A stretch of DNA of 64,000 bases from Sialis fuliginosa (taxonomy: Eukaryota > Arthropoda > Insecta > Megaloptera > Sialidae), in assembly GCA_961205875.1 (NCBI GenBank), contig OY540812.1:9300001-9364000 (forward strand), given 5' to 3'. Both the position numbers and the translations under genes were made by a program. The notes beneath the pieces are model-generated. The model saw only the letters and a list, made by a program, of their open reading frames with translations, was not told the DNA's origin and ran no database searches. Shown here piece by piece: positions 1 to 10,886 of the stretch (positions within the stretch are counted from its first letter, which is position 1; each line of letters begins with the position of its first letter).

Positions 1-1999
1 AAACTTGACAATTTTCGCAACGGATTTGGTTTTAACAGGTCAAAATCCTTGAGGATTATTTATTCAAATTTCTGAAACAGGAAAAACGTATCTTTTTGCG
101 ATATAGATATAATTGAATATTTTCGTATATAATTAAAAATCACTTGCAGCTAATATTGATGCTAAAATATATGAAGAGTAGCAATTTTTTGCCATTAAAT
201 TTTTAAATAATTCGTCCCTTTTGTACCCCCGAAAAAAAATATGCTTCTTATTTTTTATCACAACTGCAAAATTTGCTTTAGTATATTTTAAACTATAATT
301 TATCTAACCCAAACTCAAAACATGACAACCTGTATAATAATATTACCAATTTTCAATAGTAAAATATTATTAAAAACTTTTTTAAATGTACCTACCAAAT
401 ACGTAACTATTGAGAATAATTTAAAATGAAATAATATATAAAATAAAATTAAAATTATATTATTAAAGTTTGCACCTTTGATTACCATTCTTGTATATAT
501 CTAAAAAAAATATTAAAAAATAATTAGGTGATAACTTTATTAATAACACAGTGCAATACAATGCTTGTCCTCTGAATGAATATACATAGATTGAATAAGT
601 CACCGTTGGTTGAACAAAAAACATAAAAAATAATTTTAATTCAAATTAAAAATTAAAAACTCAATAATTATAAAATAATAAATAAATTATACTATTTAAA
701 AAGAAACGGTGCATGTTATGAACAATTATTTAATTAATTTAAATAGCAATAATTTTTAATGTATAATAAAATCATTACATATCATTTTGAGGACATTCAA
801 ATATTATACAAATTTGTTGCGCAGTGTGATTATTGTCTATTGTATTCCCTTTAAAACGGTATGTTATATAAATGTGCCCCCATATTTGTTTGCTGTTACC
901 TTGCTGATATGGTGTATACCCAAAAGAGAGGATTCACGCAACAATTGGCACCTATTCAAGAGGTAAAATTGGCGTAAAAAAATGTCGAACTTTATGTTGT
1001 GCGTAGAACAACCTCGTTTGTTATTATTTTGTTTGTTTTTTATGTGTAAACTTGATGGCATGCTTTATTTGAAATAAGTATATTATATTATTACAGGAAA
1101 TGTGGAATGGATTGATGATTTTATTTTATTCATGAATACATAAACATAATATATATATTTTTATAATTTAAAGACAATTTCTATTCGAAATACAAACTTG
1201 TAAGTTGATAATTCTAATATATTTATAAAAGTTCGTAGAAGTCATATATAATACAATCATAATCTTGTAATAAATATAATGGAATGTTGTGGATAAAAGT
1301 AAAAAATACTGAAAAAGCTGAAGTAGTAAGACATTAAATTTAAAATGATGATTTAATATAAATACTTTTCTATATTTTCCATTTCTTAAGATACTTTATA
1401 TTCTTCGGGTTCGTCCTACATTGACACTTTATACAATTTGAAAAAAAAATCGTGTGATGATAATCTAAAGCAAGCTGTATCAAACTTCAATGCGGAAACA
1501 ACTTCTCAAAGTATAGTTGTTTGTCACTATATAACGATAAGTTGGTTAAATATATTATATAAACTTCTTAAATGTACAATCACTTACATTTATACTTAAA
1601 ACTTTTTTTTAATAAACACACATTTTTTGATAAAACAATGTTGTATTATTTGAAATGTTGTTACTTTAAAATTTTTAGGAGGTTGCATTCATGTCTCTTT
1701 GAGCACATTTAAAATTTGTTGTGATGCACTTCAAATAACTTAAAAGTATACGCACATATTTACTGTTTATGCTTATAATAGGTATATTTATATATTTATA
1801 TTAACTTTGTTTCTAATCTACATAGGAGAGTAATATTTGGATCAAAAACGATCTGCTTTCAATTTTGAATTAATGTTTTTTATAAGTTCAGTGTCAAACA
1901 GCATGTTATTATAATAAAATATATTAATTGATTTGTTCGTATAAACCATATTATACATTTGTTTTAATAAAATATTTTTTCTCAAAGCCATCATCTCAG
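1..1999. other. AT-rich non-coding stretch, probably intron of the BTB gene
   Basis: No coding exon can be supported here. The BTB gene that follows begins in mid-domain, so its upstream exons must lie to the left and this stretch is most simply intron. It is AT-rich with short poly-A and poly-T runs. I searched for an exon carrying the N-terminal half of a BTB domain and did not see one. Confidence 0.5.
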
Positions 2000-3646
2000 C
2001 AACATCAAACATTAATCATTGAAGAATTTGAACCAGACGTATTTCGACAGCTTATAGAATACATTCATACGGGCTGTGTCACACTCCAGCCAAGGACATT
2101 ATTAGGTAGATTATTTTTATTACTAATATCAACGTACTTTTGTTCATAAGAACTTGATTTATCGCAGGTGTTATGAATGCTGCTGATTACTACGGTCTCG
2201 ATGAGCTGCGACGAGCTTGCGCGGGGTTCGTGCAATGCTGTATAAACGTAGACACGGTGTGCGCTCTGCTTGCGTCCGCAGAACGCTATATCCAGTACAA
2301 ATGCACTAAATCACTCGTACAGAAAGTGCTTGAATTTGTCGATGAGCATGGGAACGAAGTCCTCAATCTCGGATCGTTCACACTTTTACCGCAACACGTT
2401 GTGAGATTAATTTTGGTCCGAGAAGAGTTAAGGGCAGATGAGTTTACCAAATTCCAAGCAGCTCTGATGTGGTCTAAAAAATACTGTGATAGCAATCCAA
2501 ACACACCGCTAAAGGATGTTATAAGTAACTTCTTGGAGTACATCCAGTTCCATAAAATACCGGCAAATGTACTAATGAGAGAGATACATCCGTTAGGACT
2601 GGTTCCATACAGCATTATAATGAATGCCTTGGCATACCAGGTGTGTGAATAAAATTGTTATTAGTAATAATTACTGACAAGAGCTTCACATTGTGCTGAC
2701 TTCAGAAGATGATATGAAACCTCCAGTACAAATTAACATCAATTAGAATTTTTTATTAATTTTTTATCGGTTAGTTTGCTGTTCGATGTCGTTGATTTGT
2801 ATATCCCCTTTGAACTGCTTTCCAATAATGAAAATCTCGATTTTACACTGCTTTCACTTCCCTACTTCTATGTTGTTTGAAGTTCAAGTGAATATATATT
2901 TCGTCAAATCTCATTATCACTTTTAAGTCAATACCGACAAATGAGTATGTTTTCGTTCCTAGGCTTTCGCAGTCATTTAGTGGAGGGAAATTATCATTTT
3001 GAAGTGATGCATTCGGGAAGTTGGACATAAAAATACATATTTACTCCCATTTTCGTAAAAATCCCTTGATTTTTACGTTTATCATTTTTGAGGTTAGGAT
3101 GTGTTTGGAAAACTATGCATTAAAAATGTACAATTATGCAATTTTCTCGGAACGCACATGGCCGATTTTCCTAACTTTTAACTCATTTTCGAACATACAA
3201 AGAGAAAATAAAAAAAATCCAACTTCCCGAATGCATCACTATTCATCACTTTTTTTGTCTCTATTCCCTCTACTATTTATCTCACATATACTTGTTTCTC
3301 TTGGATTGTGAGAACCAAAAAGAAACAAATTCATTAAAGATTTGGTAAGTGCAGTTGATAAAACTATAATTAAATATTGACATTGAAGTGAAAATTAGTT
3401 TTGACCACGGAAATGTTGCAATGACTTTCCTAGCTGAAACGTGCTTTGTTGCAGGCAGACCCCGCCAGCGTAGACCCTGGGAAGCTATCTCCCAACAGAG
3501 TCCGGCGCCACGCGCAAGGTCGAAGTATGAGTGTACAAAGTTCCCTCGATCCTTATGGATCTAACACTACGCTTAGTTCGACTGGCTCTAGTGAACATGC
3601 CTCTCCCTCCTCCGAAAACACTAACACTAAACACAGTTCCAACTAA
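2000..3646 (+). CDS. gprs: BTB/BACK-domain protein, serine-enriched protein (gprs)-like, 3' part
   Basis: Three exons join in frame: about 2000-2105, 2168-2640 and 3455-3646, giving 256 residues of C-terminal sequence with a TAA stop. The first carries the end of a BTB domain (EEFEPDVFRQLIEYIHTG). It is spliced through a 62-bp intron into NAADYYGLDELRRAC, a classic BTB-BACK junction, followed by a BACK domain of about 120 residues. The last exon is Ser/Thr/Asn-rich and hydrophilic. The acceptor of the first exon could be after 1987 or after 1999; I prefer the ctcag at 1999. The N-terminal BTB half is outside the window, so this is partial because of the window edge, not because it is broken. 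BTB/BACK proteins usually act as adaptors, often for Cullin-3 ligases; the role here is unproven. Drosophila serine-enriched protein is the family I think fits best, but its Ser-rich tail is much longer, so either the tail is short here or other C-terminal exons exist. Confidence 0.7.
3003..3240. repeat. Inverted repeat, MITE-like, inside the last intron of the BTB gene
   Basis: The 23 bases at 3003-3025 (beginning AGTGATGCATTCGGG) recur as an exact reverse complement at 3218-3240. The spacing of about 190 bp and the AT-rich core fit a miniature inverted-repeat element. I found no convincing target-site duplication, so the superfamily is open. Confidence 0.55.
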
Positions 3647-3688
3647 CAAATATAGGTATAGATATATGTATCGTTATAAGTACGTTTT

Positions 3689-4447
3689 CACAGTACTATT
3701 ATTCCGGGTTTACTGTAATGTAGTATGTAAGTAGATGGCATATTACACCCGACATAACTAATCAGGTTTAGTTATTCTATTCCTCTTGACCAACAGGCAT
3801 AGCCATGGGCGCCGGGAGGGGGTGCAAGGAGGTGCACTTGCACCCCCCTGGCAAAAAGAAAAAACACATGAAAAAATTAAGAAATACAATTTTTATTTTA
3901 AAATTCACTCTTTGAATAACAGTTTAAGTCATAGGTGTTCAACCTTTTGAACTTTTTGAGCCGCAGGTCATAATATAAAACTGAGGACCTTTTCTTTTTT
4001 TTTAGTCATGCTAATTTCAATGCAGGTTTACTATTACAAAATTATTATTATTATTTTTTAATTATCCTCGCAAGCCGTATGTAATTTAATTTTAGATATC
4101 TAGATGCACCCCCTTGAAAGAAATTCTGCTGGCGCCCATGGGCATAGCATAACTAAACCGGAATAAAAACGCGTGTAAACTGCATGGACATAGTTACATC
4201 TATTTGGTCAACCCCAAAATATATAAGTATCTACGGAGTATAGGGATTTCATCATAATGCACTTCGCATTAACATTTGAAAAAGCGTCGCCAGTTAAAAC
4301 ATTGTTAAAACACCCGAAACGAAGAGATAAAAAACAAAAAAAGCGTGATTCGTGGGACGTAGAGGAGACGAAGTATTTTTAGGATTTCTTGTTGGTACGC
4401 TATCGAACTTATAGCGCGTACAGTAAAACCGGAATAAGAGCGCTGTG
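3689..4447. repeat. Outer inverted repeat pair flanking a hAT MITE
   Basis: The 28 bases at 3689-3716 (core TTATTCCGGGTTTACTGT) are matched by the reverse complement at 4420-4447, with several mismatches. A second motif, ACTAAACCGGAATA, occurs near 4148. The pair probably marks an older terminal-inverted-repeat element into which the 3804-4140 element later inserted. No target duplication was found. Confidence 0.4.
3804..4140. mobile_element. hAT-type MITE with exact 8-bp target duplication
   Basis: The element starts CATGGGCGCC and ends GGCGCCCATG, and is flanked by the exact 8-bp duplication GGCATAGC (3796-3803 and 4141-4148). An 8-bp duplication is the hallmark of hAT transposons. At 337 bp with no reading frame it is non-autonomous. 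From about 3930 it contains a segment (CATAGGTGTTCAACC, then GAGCCGCAGGTCA) that is clearly related to the separate element at 47254-47425, so one miniature element carries the remains of another. Confidence 0.85.
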
Positions 4448-7400
4448 TAAACTCTATGTTTCATTATCCGCAGTGATGGTCAGTTTCAGTTAAACGACGC
4501 GATAGTTGACATGAAATGATTAGTCATATAAGCGACGTTAGATATCTCTGACAATCGTTTCTGAAACCGGTCATGTGTGCGTGTGTCAAATAGAAATGGG
4601 CAATATTTATGTATTGTTTAGATTATAGTGGAGTTACAATAGAATTCAAAACTACAATTAATTTATAAAAAAAGCCAAAATAATTATAATAAATAGTATT
4701 GTGTATTTGACATTTTATTAAAAACTACAAATCTGTTTATTGTTACAAAATTAATATAAAATATTCAACTGGCGTAATTACGAAAGATGATAAATGATAA
4801 CAATATCAAATACAACCATGAAATTGTAATTTAAATAAAAAATATTGAAATGTTCCACTGTACCTATATAATATACACTTGAATTCTCATAAGATATTAC
4901 AATGATAGGGAATCTCGTTTTTAAAAGCATCCGTGGGCCTCGCGATATCTTAATTCAGAGTTTTTATATTTTCTTTGTATAAGTTGCAATATTACAGATT
5001 AAAGTTACGCCATGAGAATATTTATTCACATTCTTAATTAATATCTACTATTTTTGTAGGTATCTACCTGAAATGTTAATATATTAAAATTTTAAAGTTA
5101 CGATTCAATCAATTTTAATATATTTAAATGTTTAGTCATACACTCCATTTAAATGTGAATTTATGATATTTTGTAATTTAAAATATATGTAGGTACCTAC
5201 TTGTATTTTAATTCAATCTTATATATTTAATTTTATGTAAAAATTAACATTTTGACTGATATACATTTACACATGCAACAGTTAAGACAGCAAATCTATG
5301 TTTTTTAGAACGATATATTTAATTGGTTTGGTGGACGTTTTCATGATTTTTTGAAGGTCAGTATTGTTTTTTTTTTAATAGAAACATATGTATGTATTTT
5401 TTATTTATTAGGAATTTTTGAACTTTTAAGAAACCAAACATTTTTGCATACAATCTCTTTATTCTGTATATTATATTATCAAAATGTTAACGATGCATAT
5501 TATTAATATAATATATATTCGTAAATACTTATATAATGTATGATCCTTAATTATCAGTCAGATATAGAAAAAGACTGTATTACATATAATGTATTCTACA
5601 TAAAATTTGTGGAGACCATTATGGAATCAAACCAAAAATCAATTAAATTGACTATAAGTAGTGTAGTAATATTAAGTGTGTGTATATAAAATGTCCAGTT
5701 GTTATCTTAAACACATACCTACTAACATTTATTATCAGATATATAGCTTAGAGTTAACGAAACCGGCTCCCGCCGGGGGCAAAAAAATCACCCAAAAGAG
5801 GGCGCCACGCAATATAACATATGATAACCCAAAAGGTCCTCAGCAATAGAAAATAAAAGATTATGGGCGCTTATACAGATCCTTGCTGGGGGCGCAACAA
5901 ACTCTAGCTAAAACTCTGTTTATTATTACATATATAATCATCGGGCTTAGCCCCTCATTCATCCAACATTTATATACTTAATTTATTAAATTGTTTTTTT
6001 TCCAACTTGTAAATCGCGACTCCTGAAGTTACCAAAGATAAGTACCTTACAAAATAAGGACGTGAATTTCTTTACATTTATTATTTCTATGGTAATTTTT
6101 AGTTTAATTGTTTCTTCTTATCGATGCAAATAAATATAATAGTTTAATTATAAGCGATAACTAAGTTCCACAAGACATCACAATATAAACATGTACCAGA
6201 ATATTGGTAAACTCATCAAATAAAAAACTAATTGTTTATAAAATAAATTATATTAATATCTTTGATTTTTAAAGTAACCACTATTGTAAGAGTTCATTAA
6301 AATATTTTATCAATATTAAGTTCATCAAAATAAATATTAAGGAAAAATATTTCTAGATGAAGGTTGTATCATTCGATAAAATGTGCTAAATTACCTTTAG
6401 TAAGTATAAGAAGTGTGATGTTATTCTGTAATTAAGAAATTATTTTTAATGTAATTATAGGTAAAGACTAAAATATAATAAACATTGGATATTAGCTGCA
6501 TAAAAATATGCGAAAATATATTTTTCTGGACCACTATAATTAGATGTAAAATAGAATTAATACGTACAATAATATATATTATTCTTCTATAAATACAAAT
6601 TTAAACAATGCATTATATTTCAATATGTTTAACAATAATGGCGGTTTATATGTACCATACAAATTAAATATGAAATGAATTTATTTTCGAAGATAACTGC
6701 TAATACGCATTACAGCTGTTTTTGAAAAAGTGGTAACATTAAATTCAAAATGACAAGAAAGTTAAATATATTTTTTTAACTGATATAAAATTTAAAAATA
6801 TATAAAAGTAAAGACATTTTTGTGTTAAAGCAATACATTATGTCAGAAGATCATACCTTTAACTTTAGACTAAAGCCTGTATCGCAGTTGAACTTTAAAC
6901 TTTTCACTCCGATTTCAAATGGTGTCAAACTCATCCACAATATTATATATAAAGAAAAGAATATTAAGTTTAGAAATGGCAGAAGCTACGGTAAATATAC
7001 AAGCAACTGGCAAATCACATGTAAGCTTGTCTAAAGGGTCGATTACATTGAGCGAGTTTACAATTTTTTTATAAAGCTGGCTTGTTAGTTAGTGAGTGAG
7101 TTTAGAAGCAGCTTGTAAAAAAGCTGGCTTGTAGCTTGTAAACTCGCTCAATGTAATCGACGCTTAACACATTTTTTCGTAGTATACGAAAAGCTGCTTT
7201 AAATTTCATTGAAATATATTTTTTTTAGTAAAAAGCTGAACAAGAAGAGAATTCCGACACCTTTTTAAAAAAAGCCCTGCTAACTCTCAAAGGTGTAATT
7301 AGTAGGGAAGAGGGAGGGACGGGGCAGAAAGGCCTAGCTCTCACTGCAGTGCTGTAACCAGCGATATGTCAACTCCCTCCCACTAAAAAAAAAAATTAGT

Positions 7401-9568
7401 TACGTCACTGCTAACACTATAGCTATAATAGAGGTGGCTATAATAGAGATGATTGTTTTGCAAAAAAATGTCTAATTTTTACATACTTTCGTATTTATAA
7501 ATAAAATGTTCATTTTAACCATCATTATTGTTTACATTTAGTAGCATATACAAATATACAAATCTCAAAACCTATAGACAAGGAATATTATGTATTTGGT
7601 TAGATATAATTTCATCACATGTTAATTACAAATTAATTTTCTGTATTTTTTGTCACAATACAGTACACAAAAAATAAAAATTGGTTTACGTTACAGATAA
7701 CCAAAATTATATTATATAAAATTGGGTAACAAAATTTAAATTTAAATTAAGGTAAATTAAAAAATAAATGATTAGGTACTAAATTAAATAATTCGAATTG
7801 AAAATTGACTATACTGTCTACCTCATGTTGGCTTAGTTTTGAAGCACAAAATTTTGAAAAACAAAATTTGTGTAATTTGAAATTTTATACGAAATTATGT
7901 TCAAATAAAATAAATATGCTATTGTGGCAGAATATTTTGTTGATATATTTTGTTAAGGTACAATTAGATATATTTATTTTAATTGTAGCTTTAATATGTA
8001 TATAAAAATAAAGTTATAAATATAAAGTTTATCAATATCCAAGTCATATAAATTTTAATGAAATATGTACACATAAGAAACAAAATTGGCTTATTAATAC
8101 ATATATGAAAATATAAATATACATATATGAAAATATAAATATATATATATAAATGATATTTTCGTTAAGAGGTTGTTTTATCTCTTAAAAATCACAGATA
8201 TCTTAAAACGAATGCAAATAAGTATTCACTAAATGTTCTTCGGTTGAAATTGATCTGCAAATATATTTGAGAATATGTATTGTTTTAATATCTATTAATT
8301 TATTATATAGATATACCTACCTGAACTAATATGAATTAGTTAATAAGAAATTTTTATTCGTCTAAAAAGTTTTATGAGTAATCACCGACTAATTATTTCG
8401 CACTAACAAATATACGTTCTCTTCATTTATAGATCCTCTTAAATATCAGCAAAACTCATAGATAGATCACGCATTCGATATAATTTACGGAGCTTATTTC
8501 TGCTATAAGTATTTATAATACTTTTTATAAGAATCTATAAGTTCTTTTCGATATGGATAGAACGTTTTTTATTTATCCTAGTAATTCTTAAACTTCGTTG
8601 GATGGAGTTTTTATCTATTTATATTTAGTGCATTAAATTGTTTTTAAAAAATTGTAAGTTTCTGACATCAGCGCGGACACGTAAAAGGTGCCGCGGAAAA
8701 AATCTCAGAATCACTGCATTTGTAATAATTTGTATAATGATTGGGAACATTGTGAATCACGTAAAAACTTATTTACATTCTTATATATCAATTCTTTAAA
8801 ACTTATAAATATATTTATAACTTGACGTGTAATATAGGTAGTGTTAATATTTATTTTAAATAAGGTACTTGTAATATTTATTAATGTCTTCCTTTATTTA
8901 TACCTACATTCATATGTTAATAAAAACATTAATAAATTATTAATTACGAATATGTAATTATGATGATTAATATTTTGTTTGTTTTTTAAATTAATTCTTT
9001 ATTATGGAAATATGATACTGTCTTAATGTTTGTACCTGCCATATGAAACTATGAAATCCTTTATTTTAAATAAACTATATAAAATTGAAACTGCATTTTC
9101 TTAAAATAAAATTTCCATTTGTTGTTCAAACTGTTGAAAATAGGTTTATCAATTCATCATTGAAATAAAAGGAAATTACAAACTCTACTGATAAATAATT
9201 TTAAAGAAAAAATAATTATTAAGTATAAAAAAATATTTATTTTTCATTTTTACATTGGTATTACATATTATTTAGTACAAAATATTTTAGTAAAATATTA
9301 AGAATATCACAAATACAAATAGTATTTTGATACTTGACGGTTAGAAGTATGAAGTCACTATGAACATAAATATGACTAATAAATGTATTGTTGTAAAATA
9401 AGTGTTTTTGATTAGGACAATCTCTGTGGACGCAATCTCTGCCACATCATACTGTTTTCAAATAATACAAAATTTTGAAAATGTCAGATATAAAATCCAT
9501 AATGTGTGTTCATAATGACAGATGTCTAACGGTCTGGTATTTATATTTTTGATATTATATTATTAAAA
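4141..9568. other. Intergenic region between the BTB gene and CutC
   Basis: No host gene is supported in this 5.4 kb; the longest open frames (66-70 codons) look random. It holds the 7035-7164 MITE, a GC-richer fragment near 5758-5905 (runs such as GCCGGGGGC and GAGGGCGCC) that looks like a transposon relic, and a second relic near 7300-7410 ending TTAGTTACGTCACTG. AT-rich near-repeats occur at 8095-8155. Candidate polyadenylation signals for CutC (AATAAA on the minus strand) lie near 9234. Confidence 0.5.
7035..7164. mobile_element. PIF/Harbinger-like MITE with TAA target duplication
   Basis: The left end AGGGTCGATTACATTGAGCG mirrors the right end CGCTCAATGTAATCGACGCT. The arms match exactly for 26 bases (7038-7063 and 7136-7161) with one mismatch nearer the tip. 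TAA flanks both sides (7032-7034 and 7165-7167), the 3-bp target typical of PIF/Harbinger elements. It is 130 bp, non-coding, and its core repeats AAGCTGGCTTGT. The superfamily rests on the duplication alone. Confidence 0.7.
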
Positions 9569-10315
9569 TTAATATGAATTTAAAATCAAAATTAATTCTC
9601 TGACAATATTTTCATCAGTTACCATTATAGGGCGTTCATCTTCTTTACTACTCATTGTGATATCACTTTTCTCATTACAATGCTTTTCGACTCTAGCCGA
9701 TGCATGCACTTCTTGTGCATCAGTAGTCTCTAAAATTGTTTTTAAATTACTACAGTTTATACCACATCCTGGCATAATGACAATTCTATCATTCATTTTC
9801 TGTTTTAATTTTTCTAAAAGATTTACACCCTCTATTACACTTTTTTGTTGGCCACTCGTTAAAACACGCTTAAAACCAATATCTATTATACATTCTAATG
9901 AAATAAAAGGATTTTTGCAAACATCAAATGCTCTGTGAAATGTTACAGGCAAGGGAAAACATGCTCTTATAATATCTCTACATTTTTTTATATCAATATC
10001 ATGATCTTCTTTCAGTGCACCAAAAACAAATCCGTCCGCACCATTCTGTTTAAGAATTTTTGCATCTTCAACCATAATGTCTAATTCTTCTTGTGAATAA
10101 ACAAAATCAGACCCAGGTCTGCATCTTAGCATACAAAATATTGGAATTTTATTAGGATTTGAGGCTTGAACAATTTTCAGAAATCCTACACTTGGTGTTA
10201 AACCTCCTTCACTCAAAGCAGAACACAATTCTAACCTCCCTGCACCACCAGCTATTGCTGCCATTGCTGACTCAAAATTATCCACACATATTTCCAACAG
10301 TCTTTTAGGTTTCAT
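9569..10315 (-). CDS. CutC: Copper homeostasis protein CutC homologue
   Basis: This is a single-exon gene of 248 residues from ATG (10313-10315) to TAA (9569-9571). It spans the CutC TIM-barrel family from LEICVDNFESAMAAIAGGA at the N-terminus, through GADGFVFGAL (about residue 92), TFHRAFDV (about 125), RVLTSGQ (about 150) and MPGCGIN (about 180), to the EVHASAR motif near 203. The length is close to that of bacterial CutC and slightly shorter than human CUTC. The family is cytosolic and named for copper tolerance in Escherichia coli; human CUTC binds Cu(I), but the exact reaction is not settled. No key motif is missing and I see no sign of recent transfer: base use matches its AT-rich surroundings. 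It lies about 0.6 kb from the 3' end of CFAP58 on the same strand, with a MITE between them. Confidence 0.93.
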   Translation of the reverse strand: MKPKRLLEICVDNFESAMAAIAGGAGRLELCSALSEGGLTPSVGFLKIVQASNPNKIPIFCMLRCRPGSDFVYSQEELDIMVEDAKILKQNGADGFVFGALKEDHDIDIKKCRDIIRACFPLPVTFHRAFDVCKNPFISLECIIDIGFKRVLTSGQQKSVIEGVNLLEKLKQKMNDRIVIMPGCGINCSNLKTILETTDAQEVHASARVEKHCNEKSDITMSSKEDERPIMVTDENIVRELILILNSY

Positions 10316-10596
10316 TTTTATATATTATAAAAATTACAACAAACGTTATTTATTATTGATTAATTAATTAACAATTTGGGATAATACGATGACAAAACTA
10401 TTTGACGCTTTTGACTTTTAAATCTCTGGTTTAAATTACATAGACAAAGCTGAAAACTGTTCTTTCTTCACAAGGGTTGCACATGTTACCACTATTGTTG
10501 CATATTGTTTTATTATTCATTGTTAGAATTCAAATTAATTTTTTAATTGTTACAACATATATTTTTATAGATATCAAAACAAAAGAATATCTGTGT

Positions 10597-10707
10597 CAGG
10601 GCCGTAACTAGAGGCTCTGGGGCACTTTATCTCCTCATTTTCATTTATTCGGTGCTCCCGATACTCGGGGGCCCTGGGGCATTGCTCTGGTGGTAGTTAC
10701 AGCCCTG
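10597..10707. mobile_element. hAT-type MITE, CAGGGCCGTAACTA family, copy 1
   Basis: The ends CAGGGCCGTAACTA and TAGTTACAGCCCTG form terminal inverted repeats. They are flanked by ATCTGTGT (10589-10596) and GTCTGTGT (10708-10715), an 8-bp duplication with one mismatch. The element is 111 bp and has no reading frame. It belongs to the same family as the elements at 23497, 23708 and 41812, and lies between CutC and the 3' end of CFAP58. Confidence 0.8.
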
Positions 10708-10886
10708 GTCTGTGTACAAAACATACAGCGTAATATTATTATTACCTAGTCAATAAAAGGTATGTACATAATTATTTGTTTATGTTAATGAAAAATCAAA
10801 GAGTTTTAATAATATTAACAAGTGTATTTAAATCAGTACTTTACACATATACAGTATTATTTCATTATGATTCCAAATTTTATGAT

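Noticed and set aside
864-1061. 65-codon minus-strand frame
   Set aside because: Low-complexity, no domain, and it lies in what is probably an intron of the BTB gene.
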